DNA of 64,000 bases from Evansella sp. AB-P1 (GCF_029688925.1 NZ_JARUKY010000005.1:1-64000); one strand, 5' to 3'. Shown: positions 43,051-52,943, numbered from the stretch's first letter. The notes: generated by a model from the sequence alone, not told the origin. Translations and numbers: made by a program.

Positions 43051-44265
43051 ATGGATCCATTAGATATCCTATTGAATAAAGACAAAATTGTTCCTTTCTA
43101 TCAACCTATTATTAGTGCAGATAAACAAATAGTAGTTGGCTATGAAGTGTTTGCAAGAATGAAAACGGAGAGTGGCCCCTTAAGTCTCGGTTCATTTTTT
43201 ACAGACGATACTATTCCTGAGGAGTATCGTAATGAAATCGATGACTACGTCCAAACACTTGCACTCGAAAGATTTATAGAGACTCCTCATTTGTATTTAT
43301 TTCTAAATATCAATATACATTCCATCATTAGAGATGACGCAGATCGCTTAATGGAAAAATTACAATTCTATCAAACGAAAGGTCTTTCGTTTGATCGTGT
43401 TGTTTTGGAAATAAAAGAAAAAGATTATGCTTCTAATTATTCAGATATTAAACACTTAATTACATATATTCAAAGTACCGGAGTTAAGATCGCCATTGGT
43501 GATGTTGGTATTTCTTCAAGTAACCTTGAAAGATTAGCTAATTTAAAGCCTAATATCGTAAAGGTCAATGTTGGATTTTTAGAAGGTGACATTTTTCCTG
43601 AACTGTACCGGGATGTTCTTCATTCTTTATCTTTACTAACAAGAAAACTCGGCTCAACTCTTTTATTTGAAGGAGTAGATAATTATACAAAGCTTAACTT
43701 CGCATGGCGAAATGGCAGTCGATATTATCAAGGCTTTTACTTAGGAAAACCAAATCCATCATTTGTTGATGCCGAATTTTGTAAAGATACTATAAAAAAA
43801 GAATTTCATCGGTTTGTTGAATATGAACGAAAAAAAATTAAAGGGCAACTAATGCTAACTGAAAAGCTAAGTCAAACTTTAAAAGCTACATTAAAAACGA
43901 TAAAATCGTATAATGATCTTGATGAAACTGTCTTAAAAATTGCTAATGCCCTTACAACATATACTTTCCGAGTGTACATCGTGGATCATGATGGTTTTCA
44001 ACAGTCTTCGAATGCAGTTAAAAGCGAAGAGGGCAATTGGGAATTAGAAAAAGATAGTCGTCAAAAAAACTGGAGCTGGCGACCTTATTTTATAGAAAAC
44101 ATTGTGAGAATGGATTTTGAGCAAAAAGGTATACTGTCTGATCTTTACACAGATATTGATAAGGACGAGATGATTCGTACCTACTCATTTCCACTGGAAA
44201 ATGCGTTATTCTTGTTTATTGACATTCCATACTCTTACTTGTATGAACAAGACGGATTACTCTAA
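43051..44265 (+). CDS. ykuI: EAL-domain protein YkuI
   Basis: A 404-residue cytosolic protein, a clear ortholog of Bacillus subtilis YkuI: an EAL domain (1-250), a linker helix, and a C-terminal PAS-like domain (about 290-404) that ends in the nearly identical YSYLYEQDGLL. The catalytic EAL motif is degenerate (YEVFARM), and the metal-binding DDFG-type motif is IGDVG. So it is more likely a cyclic-di-GMP receptor than a phosphodiesterase; YkuI itself binds c-di-GMP and has been linked to zinc response and exopolysaccharide. GGAGG is 8-9 nt before the ATG. Its usual neighbour ykuJ is not next to it. A terminator follows. Confidence 0.9.
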   Translation: MDPLDILLNKDKIVPFYQPIISADKQIVVGYEVFARMKTESGPLSLGSFFTDDTIPEEYRNEIDDYVQTLALERFIETPHLYLFLNINIHSIIRDDADRLMEKLQFYQTKGLSFDRVVLEIKEKDYASNYSDIKHLITYIQSTGVKIAIGDVGISSSNLERLANLKPNIVKVNVGFLEGDIFPELYRDVLHSLSLLTRKLGSTLLFEGVDNYTKLNFAWRNGSRYYQGFYLGKPNPSFVDAEFCKDTIKKEFHRFVEYERKKIKGQLMLTEKLSQTLKATLKTIKSYNDLDETVLKIANALTTYTFRVYIVDHDGFQQSSNAVKSEEGNWELEKDSRQKNWSWRPYFIENIVRMDFEQKGILSDLYTDIDKDEMIRTYSFPLENALFLFIDIPYSYLYEQDGLL

Positions 44266-44279
44266 TTATAGCTATATGT

Positions 44280-44311
44280 AAAGCCTAAATATTCTATTTT
44301 AGGCTTTTTGT
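44280..44311. terminator. Terminator between ykuI and the peptide-transporter operon
   Basis: AAAGCCTAAA (44280-44289) and TTTAGGCTTT (44298-44307) form a perfect 10-bp stem with A- and T-runs, so it can work for both convergent units. Confidence 0.85.
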
Positions 44312-44374
44312 ATGGTTATAATAGTGCACCTTCCTTATATCATGATTTTTTAAAAGTGGAATAACCAACACAAA

Positions 44375-45283
44375 TCAATTTTTCATCTTCGGATCTAGAG
44401 CATCTCGTAGACCATCACCGATCATATTAAACCCAAGTACGACAAGCATAATTGAAATACCAGGAAATAAAACTGTCCACGGTGCTGATTGGATATATTG
44501 TCTAGAGTCAGAAAGCATTTTCCCCCACTCAGCTGTCGGTTCTTGAGCACCTAGTCCCAAAAATCCTAATGCAGCTGCTTCAAGAATAGCAGTCCCAAAA
44601 CTTAAGGTTGCTTGCACTATTATGGGGGCTACACTATTTGGTAGAACATGATGAAAAAGAATACGCCCTCTTTTCATCCCTAATGCTTTCGCAGCTAATA
44701 TATACTCCTCTTGTCGAATAGATATAACCTTCGACCTAACTAATCTGCCAAAGATAGGAATATTAATAATTGCAATAGCAATTAATGCATTTTGTAATGA
44801 TGGACCAAGAATAGCCACAATAGCTATTGCTAGTAAAATACTTGGAAATGCTAGCATCACGTCAAAGATACGAGAAATTAGCATATCTATCCATTTCCCA
44901 AAAAAACCAGCCACAATTCCTAAAAGTGTTCCGAATACTAATGCTCCAGTGACTGCAAATAACCCAACTACAAGTGAAATTCTAGCTCCGTATACGATTC
45001 TAGTAAAGGTATCTCTCCCTAAATCGTCTGTTCCAAACCAATGCTCAGGGGAAGGAGGGGTTAAACGAGGTCCAGCGCTAATTGTATTAAAAGCATATGG
45101 GGAAATAAATGGTGCAATAATGGCTATGAAAACAAATAAGGAAATAATTATGATTCCAATAATAGCTAGTTTGTTTTTTCTTAATTGCCAATAAGCTTCT
45201 GTCCACGGAGATATAGCTTTATTTTTCTTAATATTATCCTTACTTATTACTAATTCATCCTTGTTTTTCTTATTGTTTTCCAT
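44375..45283 (-). CDS. Oligopeptide ABC transporter permease, AppC/OppC-type
   Basis: A 302-residue inner-membrane permease with an N-terminal OppC domain (about 20-70, first span) and the BPD_transp_1 core of five more spans. The EAA loop reads EAAALGFLGLGAQEPTAEWGKML. It ends the operon and lies 15 bp after the AppB-like gene. With AppB it forms the channel for peptides delivered by the binding protein at 46.8-48.4 kb. The ATG at 45283 follows GGAGGAG. Confidence 0.92.
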   Translation of the reverse strand: MENNKKNKDELVISKDNIKKNKAISPWTEAYWQLRKNKLAIIGIIIISLFVFIAIIAPFISPYAFNTISAGPRLTPPSPEHWFGTDDLGRDTFTRIVYGARISLVVGLFAVTGALVFGTLLGIVAGFFGKWIDMLISRIFDVMLAFPSILLAIAIVAILGPSLQNALIAIAIINIPIFGRLVRSKVISIRQEEYILAAKALGMKRGRILFHHVLPNSVAPIIVQATLSFGTAILEAAALGFLGLGAQEPTAEWGKMLSDSRQYIQSAPWTVLFPGISIMLVVLGFNMIGDGLRDALDPKMKN

Positions 45284-45300
45284 CAAACTCCTCCCCCTCT

Positions 45301-46302
45301 CTAGTACTTGATTCGAGGATCAATATAGCTATATAGTAAGTCTACAATTAAATTAATAATGACAAACATAAATGCAATAACGAGAATTCCAGATTGGATG
45401 ACTGGATAATCACGAGACCCAATTGCGTCATAGACGTATCTTCCAATTCCAGGCCAGCTGAATATTGTTTCTGTAAGGATAGCGCCTCCTAGTAAGGTGC
45501 CAGTTTGTAATCCTACAACAGTAAGGACAGGAATAACAGCATTTTTAAAGCCGTGTCGATAAATGATCGTAAATGTTCTAGAACCTTTTGCTTCAATTGT
45601 TCGGATATAATCTGAACGTAATACCTCAAGCATACTTGATCTTGTCATCCTAGCAATAATTGCCATAGGAATTGTACCTAATGCAATTCCTGGTAATATT
45701 AGATGCTTTATGGAAGTCCAAAATTGATCCAATCTGCCATTTAAGAGAGTATCAACGAGATAGATATTTGTTATTGTTTCAACAGGATCTCGTGGGTTAC
45801 CACGTCCATATGAAGGTAACCATCCTAGCTCCTGTGCGAATATCCATTGTTGCATAAGTCCAAGCCAAAAAATCGGCATGGAAACTCCAATAAGTGCAAC
45901 GACCATAGCCATATAATCAAACCATGAATTTTGCTTCCATGCACTTATAATTCCAGCATTTACACCTATAACAATAGCAAATATCATGGCAAAGAAGGTT
46001 AGCTCAAGGGTTGCCGCTAAATGTGGCCAGATTTCCGAAGAAATTGCCCGATTTGTTCTTAAAGATGTCCCAAGATCCCCTTTTAGAAGATCAAACACGT
46101 AAGTAAAGTATTGAATATATGCAGGTCGATTTAAGCCTAGCTGTTCTTCTAAATTTGCTATTGCCGTAGCAGTCGCTTGATCACCTAAAATGATTCTTGC
46201 AGGATCCCCCGGAATAAAATGGATAACTGCAAAAGTTACAATAGACATTCCGATTAAGACGGGAATGACCATTAGTATTCTTCGGATTGTATAAGCAACC
46301 AT
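45301..46302 (-). CDS. Oligopeptide ABC transporter permease, AppB/OppB-type
   Basis: A 333-residue permease with six spans. The conserved N-terminus (YTIRRILMVIPVLIGMSIVTF) and PGDPARIILG are typical of OppB/DppB. The EAA loop region reads LTETIFSWPGIGRYVYDAI. It is separated from the binding-protein gene upstream by ~450 bp holding a terminator-like hairpin and a repeat element, so expression of the permeases may be lower than that of the binding protein or come from a second promoter. The ATG at 46302 follows AGAGGTG. Confidence 0.93.
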   Translation of the reverse strand: MVAYTIRRILMVIPVLIGMSIVTFAVIHFIPGDPARIILGDQATATAIANLEEQLGLNRPAYIQYFTYVFDLLKGDLGTSLRTNRAISSEIWPHLAATLELTFFAMIFAIVIGVNAGIISAWKQNSWFDYMAMVVALIGVSMPIFWLGLMQQWIFAQELGWLPSYGRGNPRDPVETITNIYLVDTLLNGRLDQFWTSIKHLILPGIALGTIPMAIIARMTRSSMLEVLRSDYIRTIEAKGSRTFTIIYRHGFKNAVIPVLTVVGLQTGTLLGGAILTETIFSWPGIGRYVYDAIGSRDYPVIQSGILVIAFMFVIINLIVDLLYSYIDPRIKY

Positions 46303-46354
46303 ACCTTTCACCTCTTGCTTCCATTAACAATAATTAAGACAAATAATAATATCT

Positions 46355-46650
46355 ACCCTGAAAATAGCTGATATCAAAATTAATAGTATCGGCAAATAAA
46401 GGTCAGGTTAATCATTCGTTCCATCCCACTTCGCTTTCACCACAAGGGTATAAGTGCGACATCTGCTCTGCTTCACTACATTCGCAATCACAGTGTCTTC
46501 TTTACCGCGTACGATCTGCCAAGCCTCCTTGGTCGTTCTACTCCCGCAGTGCTCGTCTAGCTCGTTCTTCCGCAGGGAGTCTCGTGGGATTCCAATTGGA
46601 TTAAAATTAATTTTCATTCTCCATGGCGAAAATCTTCACTTCCATAGGCG
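46355..46650 (-). repeat. Intergenic repeat element, copy C, inside the transporter operon
   Basis: A ~290-bp element in minus orientation. Read on the minus strand it contains ACGAGACTCCCTGCGGAA (near 46590-46573), GCGGTAAAGAA with CACTGTGA (46510-46490 region), AGATGTCGC, and GTGGTGAAAGC (ending at 46433). The 13-mer ACCCTGAAAATAG (plus strand, 46355-46367) is shared with the start of copy B. An open frame at 46408-46617 (minus) is made of repeat sequence and is not a gene. Confidence 0.7.
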
Positions 46651-46667
46651 GTCTACCCTAATCAATT

Positions 46668-46724
46668 AAGAGAAAGGAAGGCAGGAACAGAAAAACTAAC
46701 TATTTCTTTGAATTCCCTGCCTTC
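46668..46724 (-). terminator. Internal terminator/attenuator after the peptide-binding protein gene
   Basis: On the minus strand GAAGGCAGG (46724 side) pairs with CCTGCCTTC (46685-46677), with a loop of ~28 nt, followed by CTTTCTC. It may lower transcription into the two permease genes. Confidence 0.6.
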
Positions 46725-46762
46725 AATTAATTTAGATAGGAACGATTAATTCTACTATTCTC

Positions 46763-48436
46763 TTACTCACCTAACTCTACGAATGTTAATGGTTCACTAG
46801 TAGATAGATGAGGTACATAGTTTTTCACACGATCACTACCAGCTAAAACTGGAACAGAGTGTACTAATGTTATCATCGGTGTATCCTCATGTATGATGGC
46901 CAGTGCCTCTTCATAAAGGGCTGCTCGTTCCCCTTCATCAACAGTAGTTCTTGCTTGTGCTAATAGGGCATCTACATCAGAATTGGAATAAAAAGTAGAG
47001 TTACTATCAGGAATACCAGCAGTACTTAATAAGTTTCCTAAGAAATAGTCCGAATCTCCGTTTGTACCAGACCACCCTAGCATAAATACATCCTGTACTC
47101 CTGTTGTAATCTCATCTAGATATGTCGCCCATTCTCTAGTAGTAATGTTCGCCTCTAAACCAATATCAGCAAAGTTTGCTTGTAATACGGTTGCTGCACG
47201 TTCTGCATCAGGCATATAAGGTCGTGCCACAGGCATTGCCCATAAATCAAATGCAAAACCATCTTCATATCCTGCTTCCGCTAAAAGTTCTCTTGCCAGC
47301 TCTGGATTATATTCATAAGGATCAATAGAATCATTATAACCAAGGTATGCTGGTGGTAATGGATTTTTGGCAGGTTCCGCTAGTCCAGCATATAAAAGGT
47401 CAATAAGATTTTGCTTATCTACTGCATGATGCATGGCTTTCCTAACTAATGGATTGTCAAAGGGCTCTTTTTCAACATTAAAACCGAGATATCCAAAGTT
47501 ATTTGTTTCTCTTTCAAAAGCTTGTAATCCAGTTTCGTTTTTCACTATTTCATAATCGTCTGGATTTAACCCATCCATTATATCGATATCACCAGCACGT
47601 AAGGCTGTTAATCGAGCAGAATTATCAGGAATAACCTGGAAAATTACACGATCTAGCTTTGGATAACCTTCCATCCAATAATCCTCAAATTTGTCTAAAA
47701 TAATACTATCTTCTTTATCCCATCTTACAAATTTAAATGGACCAGTTCCTACCGGGTTTTCATTGATTGTAGGACCATATTCCGCAAGGGCTGTAGGGGA
47801 TGTAATTGCAAAATAACTCATAGCCATATTTTGTAAAAATGCACCAAAAGGCTCTTTTAAAACAAATTGAATTTCGTAATCGTTAATGATATTAATCTCA
47901 TCAATTATGTGTCCATCGTCACCTTTGAACCCGCCAAATTGGTTACCATACACGCTATATGCATAACCATCATCCGCAAAGGAAAATTCACTTTCAGGAT
48001 CGGACCAACGATCGAAATTTATTTTTACAGCTTCTGCATTGAAATCCGTTCCATCATGGAATTTAACCCCTTCACGTAAATAAAAGGTGTACGTTACATC
48101 ATCATCTTCTACATCCCAATCGTCGGCAAGACTTGGCTCCACTTCAAAAGAATTCTCGTTAAATTTTAATAAAGACTCATAGATTTGTAAGGTAATTCTA
48201 GATGATTCTCCATCTTGTGTACTAGCAAAATCAAGACTTTGAGAATCTCCTCCACGAGCATAAATTAACGTCTGATCCACAGCTGATGTATCGTTGGCAT
48301 TATCGTTATTATCATCATTTGTATCTGCAGTATCATCTACATTATTATTATCATCGTCCTCATTGTCACCACCACACGCCGCCATCACTATTACTAATAC
48401 CAATGAAAGAAAAAGCAGCAAAATCTTTTTTCCCAT
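46763..48436 (-). CDS. Peptide-binding lipoprotein of the ABC transporter (AppA/DppA/OppA family)
   Basis: A 557-residue lipoprotein. The signal peptide ends in VMAACGG with the lipidated Cys near residue 20, followed by a ~30-residue Asp/Asn linker and the SBP_bac_5 fold. Family landmarks are YESLLKFNENSFEVEPSLAD, LREGVKFHDGTDFNAEAV and NNFGYLGFNVEKEPFDNP. It captures oligopeptides or dipeptides outside the membrane for the coupled permeases. The ATG at 48436 follows AAAGGAAA; the longer frame to 48526 runs back into the AppF-like gene and lacks a suitable site. The very acidic surface and linker are usual for salt-tolerant or alkaliphilic bacilli. Confidence 0.92.
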   Translation of the reverse strand: MGKKILLLFLSLVLVIVMAACGGDNEDDDNNNVDDTADTNDDNNDNANDTSAVDQTLIYARGGDSQSLDFASTQDGESSRITLQIYESLLKFNENSFEVEPSLADDWDVEDDDVTYTFYLREGVKFHDGTDFNAEAVKINFDRWSDPESEFSFADDGYAYSVYGNQFGGFKGDDGHIIDEINIINDYEIQFVLKEPFGAFLQNMAMSYFAITSPTALAEYGPTINENPVGTGPFKFVRWDKEDSIILDKFEDYWMEGYPKLDRVIFQVIPDNSARLTALRAGDIDIMDGLNPDDYEIVKNETGLQAFERETNNFGYLGFNVEKEPFDNPLVRKAMHHAVDKQNLIDLLYAGLAEPAKNPLPPAYLGYNDSIDPYEYNPELARELLAEAGYEDGFAFDLWAMPVARPYMPDAERAATVLQANFADIGLEANITTREWATYLDEITTGVQDVFMLGWSGTNGDSDYFLGNLLSTAGIPDSNSTFYSNSDVDALLAQARTTVDEGERAALYEEALAIIHEDTPMITLVHSVPVLAGSDRVKNYVPHLSTSEPLTFVELGE

Positions 48437-48491
48437 TTCCTTTCCCCCTTCTTTGTTTTCATTATTATTTTCATTTGTAATCCTTGCACTG

Positions 48492-49487
48492 TTATCGGTT
48501 ACGGTTATTATCTCCTTCAACCTCATACAGATGACAGGCTACAAAATTGTTAACTGTAATTTCTTGAAGCACAGGACGAACATTTTTACAAATATCCATA
48601 GCTTCCGGACAGCGGGTATGAAAAGCACAACCAGATGGCGGGTTTGAAGGACTAGGTACATCTCCCTCTAAAAGGATTCTTTCCTGTATAAAATCTGGAT
48701 CTGGATCTGGAATTGCTGAAAGTAAAGACTTTGTATATGGATGTAATGGATTATCAAACATATCTTCTGTACTAGACAACTCAACCATTCGACCTAAATA
48801 CATGACTCCAATGCGATGACTAATGTGTTTTACAACACTAAGATCGTGAGCAATAAAAATATAGGTAAGCTTAAATTTCTCTTGTAAATCCTTCATTAAA
48901 TTTAGAATTTGAGATTGAATAGATACATCTAATGCCGAGACAGGTTCGTCACATATAATCAGCTTAGGATTTAAAATTAGTGCACGTGCGATCCCAATTC
49001 GTTGCCTTTGTCCACCACTAAATTGATGGGGATAACGGGAAGCGTGTTCTCCTGGTAAACCGACGATTTCTAGGATATCCTTTACTTTCTTTTGTTGCTC
49101 TATTTTACTACCAATGCCGTGAATTTTTAGTGCTTCCCCTAGTATCCTTCCAATTTTATGTCGAGGATTTAAGGATGCATATGGATCCTGAAATATTATC
49201 TGCATATCCCTTCGTGTTTTTCGCATTTCTTCTTCGCTAAGTTTTGTGATTTCCATTCCATCAAAAAAAATTTTCCCATCTGTCGGTTCAATGAGACGTA
49301 ATAGTACTTTTCCAGTAGTAGATTTTCCACATCCAGACTCCCCAACAATTCCAAACACCTCACCTTCAAAAACAGAAAAAGATACATCATCAACTGCCTT
49401 TATATCACCAGTCTTTCGAGAAAAAATACCACCTGTAATATCAAAGTATTTTTTTAGTCCTTGTACTTCTAAAAGTGGCTTAGACAT
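48492..49487 (-). CDS. Oligopeptide ABC transporter ATPase, AppF/OppF-type
   Basis: A 331-residue ATPase. Walker [11 protein letters not shown]-loop YASLNPR, signature FSGGQRQRIG, Walker B LIICDEPVSALD and the C-terminal oligo_HPY region (NPSNPPSGCAFHTRCPEAMDIC) with Cys residues are all visible. The C-terminal cysteine motif is like that in Opp/Dpp ATPases that carry an Fe-S cluster. The ATG at 49487 follows GGAGGGAG, and the gene overlaps the upstream AppD-like gene by 8 bp. Confidence 0.93.
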   Translation of the reverse strand: MSKPLLEVQGLKKYFDITGGIFSRKTGDIKAVDDVSFSVFEGEVFGIVGESGCGKSTTGKVLLRLIEPTDGKIFFDGMEITKLSEEEMRKTRRDMQIIFQDPYASLNPRHKIGRILGEALKIHGIGSKIEQQKKVKDILEIVGLPGEHASRYPHQFSGGQRQRIGIARALILNPKLIICDEPVSALDVSIQSQILNLMKDLQEKFKLTYIFIAHDLSVVKHISHRIGVMYLGRMVELSSTEDMFDNPLHPYTKSLLSAIPDPDPDFIQERILLEGDVPSPSNPPSGCAFHTRCPEAMDICKNVRPVLQEITVNNFVACHLYEVEGDNNRNR

Positions 49488-50493
49488 TGAGATCATCTCC
49501 CTCCTGTCCATATAGGAAGCAGCGACAAGTATGACCATCATTTAACATATACAATTCAGGATCTTCATTAACACATCGATTAAAAACCATTGAACAACGG
49601 TCTGCAAAATGACATCCTTGTAAGACCTCTCCTGGTTTTGGTACATTACCAGGAATAGAATATAATCGTTCTTCCCGCTGGTTCATTTTCGGAAGAGATT
49701 GTATTAAGCCTTGTGTGTAGGGGTGCTTTGGAGATTTTAAAATCGTCCTTACATCCCCTTCTTCAACAACTTTCCCTGCATACATGACGACAACTCTGTT
49801 ACATATTTCCGCTACAACACCTAAATCATGAGTAATCATCATTACGGACATGCTTTTTTCACGGTTTAATTTTTTCATAAGCTCTAAGATTTGTGCTTGA
49901 ATGGTCACATCTAGAGCAGTTGTTGGTTCATCTGCAATTAATATTTCTGGATCACATGCCATAGCCATAGCAATCATGACACGCTGTCTCATACCTCCTG
50001 AGAGCTGGTGAGGATATTCATGAACAATTTCCTCTGGCCTTGGAATGCCTACTAACTTTAAAAGTTCCACCGCTTTATTTCTTGCAGTCTTTTTCGAAAT
50101 TTTTTCATGATTTTTAATAACTTCTATAATTTGAAAACCGATGGTATACAATGGGTCTAAGGAAGTCATTGGTTCCTGAAAAATCATTGCAATTTGATTT
50201 CCCCTAATTTGCCTCATTCTTTTTTTACTAACCTTTACAAGGTTTTCCGTAGTTTCATTAACAGAATGTTGTCGAAATAATATTTCTCCTCCTACTATTT
50301 TTCCAGGAGGATTTGGTACTAGTCCCATGACAGATAAGGACGTTACACTCTTTCCACATCCAGATTCCCCAACAACACCAAGTACTTCTCCTTCATAAAT
50401 ATAAAAACTTACATCATCTACAGCTGGAATTACACCTCGATCAGTGAAAAAATGAGTTCGTAAATGATTAATTTCAAGGACTGGTTTTTTCAT
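49480..50493 (-). CDS. Oligopeptide ABC transporter ATPase, AppD/OppD-type
   Basis: A 337-residue ATPase, first gene of the D-F-A-B-C operon, the same order as Bacillus subtilis appDFABC. Walker [10 protein letters not shown], signature [12 protein letters not shown], Walker [13 protein letters not shown] and the C-terminal oligo_HPY motif with Cys ([16 protein letters not shown]) are visible. Transport of peptides would be energised by the D-F heterodimer. The ATG at 50493 is 6 nt after GGAGG. The promoter is expected in the ~500-bp AT-rich gap to the right. Confidence 0.93.
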   Translation of the reverse strand: MKKPVLEINHLRTHFFTDRGVIPAVDDVSFYIYEGEVLGVVGESGCGKSVTSLSVMGLVPNPPGKIVGGEILFRQHSVNETTENLVKVSKKRMRQIRGNQIAMIFQEPMTSLDPLYTIGFQIIEVIKNHEKISKKTARNKAVELLKLVGIPRPEEIVHEYPHQLSGGMRQRVMIAMAMACDPEILIADEPTTALDVTIQAQILELMKKLNREKSMSVMMITHDLGVVAEICNRVVVMYAGKVVEEGDVRTILKSPKHPYTQGLIQSLPKMNQREERLYSIPGNVPKPGEVLQGCHFADRCSMVFNRCVNEDPELYMLNDGHTCRCFLYGQEGDDLNV

Positions 50494-50505
50494 TAGGACC
50501 TCCAT

Positions 50506-51009
50506 ATCACCATTTAAATTATTTAAGGTTTATCGATTTATTTCGATACATTATGTAAAACCACACATGATTAGCAGTATAATTCAAACTATTCTGAAAA
50601 CGAAAAATGTAGGGTATCAAAATAAATTTGTAATATATATGAACATCAGACAAGTAATATGTATAAAATAATATGAAAATTACTACATATTATTTATAAT
50701 TGCATTTTATTTAATAGAAAAAGCAGTGGTGAATCAGAATAAGATTTAAATGACCCTTCCCTTTTCTATCAAACGTTTCCCAGATTTGAAAAACACTATA
50801 AAAAAATCTGGATTATTTGGATATTTGTGTTAATATAAAGTTGCAAAATATCTTAAAATTCTTTTACTAAACTCTTCGTAATATGAATTCTAATAATTTC
50901 TGTTTTATGCGTACAGACTAAAAATGTATAGCCATTTTTTCATTCATGCTTTATATTTTCATACATTAGTGATCTTAAGGATCATAAGGATAGAAAGGAT
51001 ATAATGTAA
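50506..51009. other. Divergent promoter region, no gene seen
   Basis: An AT-rich ~500-bp gap between the peptide-transporter operon (minus) and the SLC13-type gene (plus). I see no convincing gene, hairpin or operator. The AAGGATATAATG just before 51010 contains the ribosome binding site of the right-hand gene. Confidence 0.45.
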
Positions 51010-52857
51010 ATGATTACAGATATGCAATTGGTCTTTCTGATTTTGGCAATTACTACTATTTGCTTTTTAGTACCTAGATTTAGAGCAGATCTTGTTGCAA
51101 CAATAGCACTACTATCTTTACTATTAACTGGACTAATTACTGTTCCTGAAGCCTTCGCTGGTTTTTCAAATAGTGTTGTCATTATGGTTGCAGCACTATT
51201 TATTGTAGGTGAAGGAGTTTTTCAAAGTGGACTAGCTCAAAAAGCTGGTGATCTCCTCGTTAAGAAAACAAAAAACAGCGAATGGAAGCTAACGATTTTT
51301 ATGCTTATTTTAGTTGCTGTCCTAAGTGGTTTTATTAGTAATACTGGAACAGTGGCCATTCTACTTCCTGTTGTGGTGAGCTTATGTCGACAAATGCAAC
51401 TTCATCCAGGAAAGCTGTTAATCCCTTTAGCTTTTGCTAGTAGCATGGGCGGGGCGTTAACTTTAATTGGTACTGCCCCAAACTTAATAGCGAGCCAAAG
51501 CTTACATGATGCCGGTTACGGAGCACTTTCTTTCTTTTCATTTACATCTATTGGTTTTATCATGCTTTTAGCAGGTATCCTTTACTTATGGGTATTTGGT
51601 CGAAAGATGCTTGATAAACCTTTAGAAAATAAAACTGGCAGCTCTACTAAATTTGATGCAGCTGAGTTAGTGGATCAGTACGGGATAACAGAAAATATTT
51701 TTGCTGTAAAAGCTCCTAACGACAGTAGGATTATCGGACAGACCATTAAAGATCTTCGTTTACCTAGTACATATGAAATCACTGTTTTAGAAGTGATTAA
51801 GATTGAGACTACGTCTTCTTTATCACGTATTACTAGACGTAACCAAACCCACCGTATTACAGTCGGACCAAATTATATGGTAGAAACTGGAGATGTCTTT
51901 ATTGTTTACGGAGAGGAAGGGGCCTTAACAGAGCTAATAGAGGATACCGATTTAATCCTTCAAAAAGAAAAGGATTATAAATTAGAGGAGGGTCATCTTG
52001 CAGAGGTTATCTTAACTCCTCAATCAAGGTTAATCAATCAAAGTCTTAAAGAGGTTAATTTTAGACAAAAATATGGTTTAACTGTATTGGCTTTAAAGCA
52101 TCAATTTAGTGAACCGAGAAAGGGTACAGAAGAAGAGACATTACTTTATGGTGATTCAATTCTTGTACACGGTAAATGGAAGGACATCAATCTTTTATCT
52201 GCTGAAAAAAATGATACTGTCGTCTTAAAATCTGCTGCTGAAGAAACAGATTTAGCTAACCAAACAAATCGAAGTATGATTGCAGGAATTATTCTCTTAG
52301 GAATGCTTCTTGCCATGGTATTAGAAATTGTCCCTGCAGTTGTGTCCGTTGTTGTCGCCGCTGTCCTCATGATATTGACAGGCTGTGTTAGACAAACAGA
52401 TCAAGCATACCAATCAATTAATTGGCAGACGGTTATTCTTATTGCTTGCATGCTACCAATGGCAACTGCCTTAGAAAATACAGGTGGCGTAACCTTCATG
52501 TCAGAAGGTCTAATTCAAAGCTTAGGAGCTGTTGGACCTATTGCTGTACTTGCAGGATTATATGCAATTACATCATTGTTCAGCCAGTTCATTAGTAATA
52601 CAGCAACAGCTGTTTTACTATTCCCAGTTGCCATTTTAACTGCAGAACAAATGGGGGTAAGTCCAATTCCAATGGTTATGGCGGTTGCTTTCTCTTCAAG
52701 TATGGCTTTTGCTACACCTGTAGCCACACCACCAAACGCTATGGTTATGGCTGCTGGAAAATATACCTTCCTTGACTTTGTTCGTGTAGGTGTTCCGTTG
52801 CAAATAATCATTGCACTCATTGCAATATTATTATTACCGATGTTCTACCCATTTTAA
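51010..52857 (+). CDS. SLC13/DASS-type anion:sodium symporter with two RCK_C (TrkA-C) domains
   Basis: A 615-residue membrane transporter. Two homologous membrane halves (about 1-210 and 420-615) carry the re-entrant motifs SNTGTVAILLPV with GTAPNLIASQ, and SNTATAVLLFPVAI with ATPPNAMVM. Between them are two soluble TrkA-C domains (about 225-320 and 330-415), as in the SLC13-like transporters annotated for sulfate or other divalent anions. Sodium coupling is expected from the family. The AAAGGA site lies 10 nt before the ATG. It is monocistronic with a strong terminator. The substrate cannot be read from sequence; sulfate, phosphate or a dicarboxylate are options. Confidence 0.87.
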   Translation: MITDMQLVFLILAITTICFLVPRFRADLVATIALLSLLLTGLITVPEAFAGFSNSVVIMVAALFIVGEGVFQSGLAQKAGDLLVKKTKNSEWKLTIFMLILVAVLSGFISNTGTVAILLPVVVSLCRQMQLHPGKLLIPLAFASSMGGALTLIGTAPNLIASQSLHDAGYGALSFFSFTSIGFIMLLAGILYLWVFGRKMLDKPLENKTGSSTKFDAAELVDQYGITENIFAVKAPNDSRIIGQTIKDLRLPSTYEITVLEVIKIETTSSLSRITRRNQTHRITVGPNYMVETGDVFIVYGEEGALTELIEDTDLILQKEKDYKLEEGHLAEVILTPQSRLINQSLKEVNFRQKYGLTVLALKHQFSEPRKGTEEETLLYGDSILVHGKWKDINLLSAEKNDTVVLKSAAEETDLANQTNRSMIAGIILLGMLLAMVLEIVPAVVSVVVAAVLMILTGCVRQTDQAYQSINWQTVILIACMLPMATALENTGGVTFMSEGLIQSLGAVGPIAVLAGLYAITSLFSQFISNTATAVLLFPVAILTAEQMGVSPIPMVMAVAFSSSMAFATPVATPPNAMVMAAGKYTFLDFVRVGVPLQIIIALIAILLLPMFYPF

Positions 52858-52895
52858 TGCTAGATACCGGCTACATGTTGTAATAAATAAAACGT

Positions 52896-52943
52896 AAAAA
52901 TCCACCTTTCGTCTCTTTAATAAGAGAAACAAGGTGGATTTTT
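52896..52943. terminator. Bidirectional terminator between the SLC13-type and sodium-channel genes
   Basis: AAAAATCCACCTT (52896-52908) and AAGGTGGATTTTT (52931-52943) pair perfectly, with an inner TCTCTT/AAGAGA stem extending the hairpin. Confidence 0.9.

Noticed and set aside
46408-46617. Open frame of 69 codons on the minus strand
   Set aside because: It consists of repeat-element sequence shared with the copy at 41.9 kb, where the frame is not kept.
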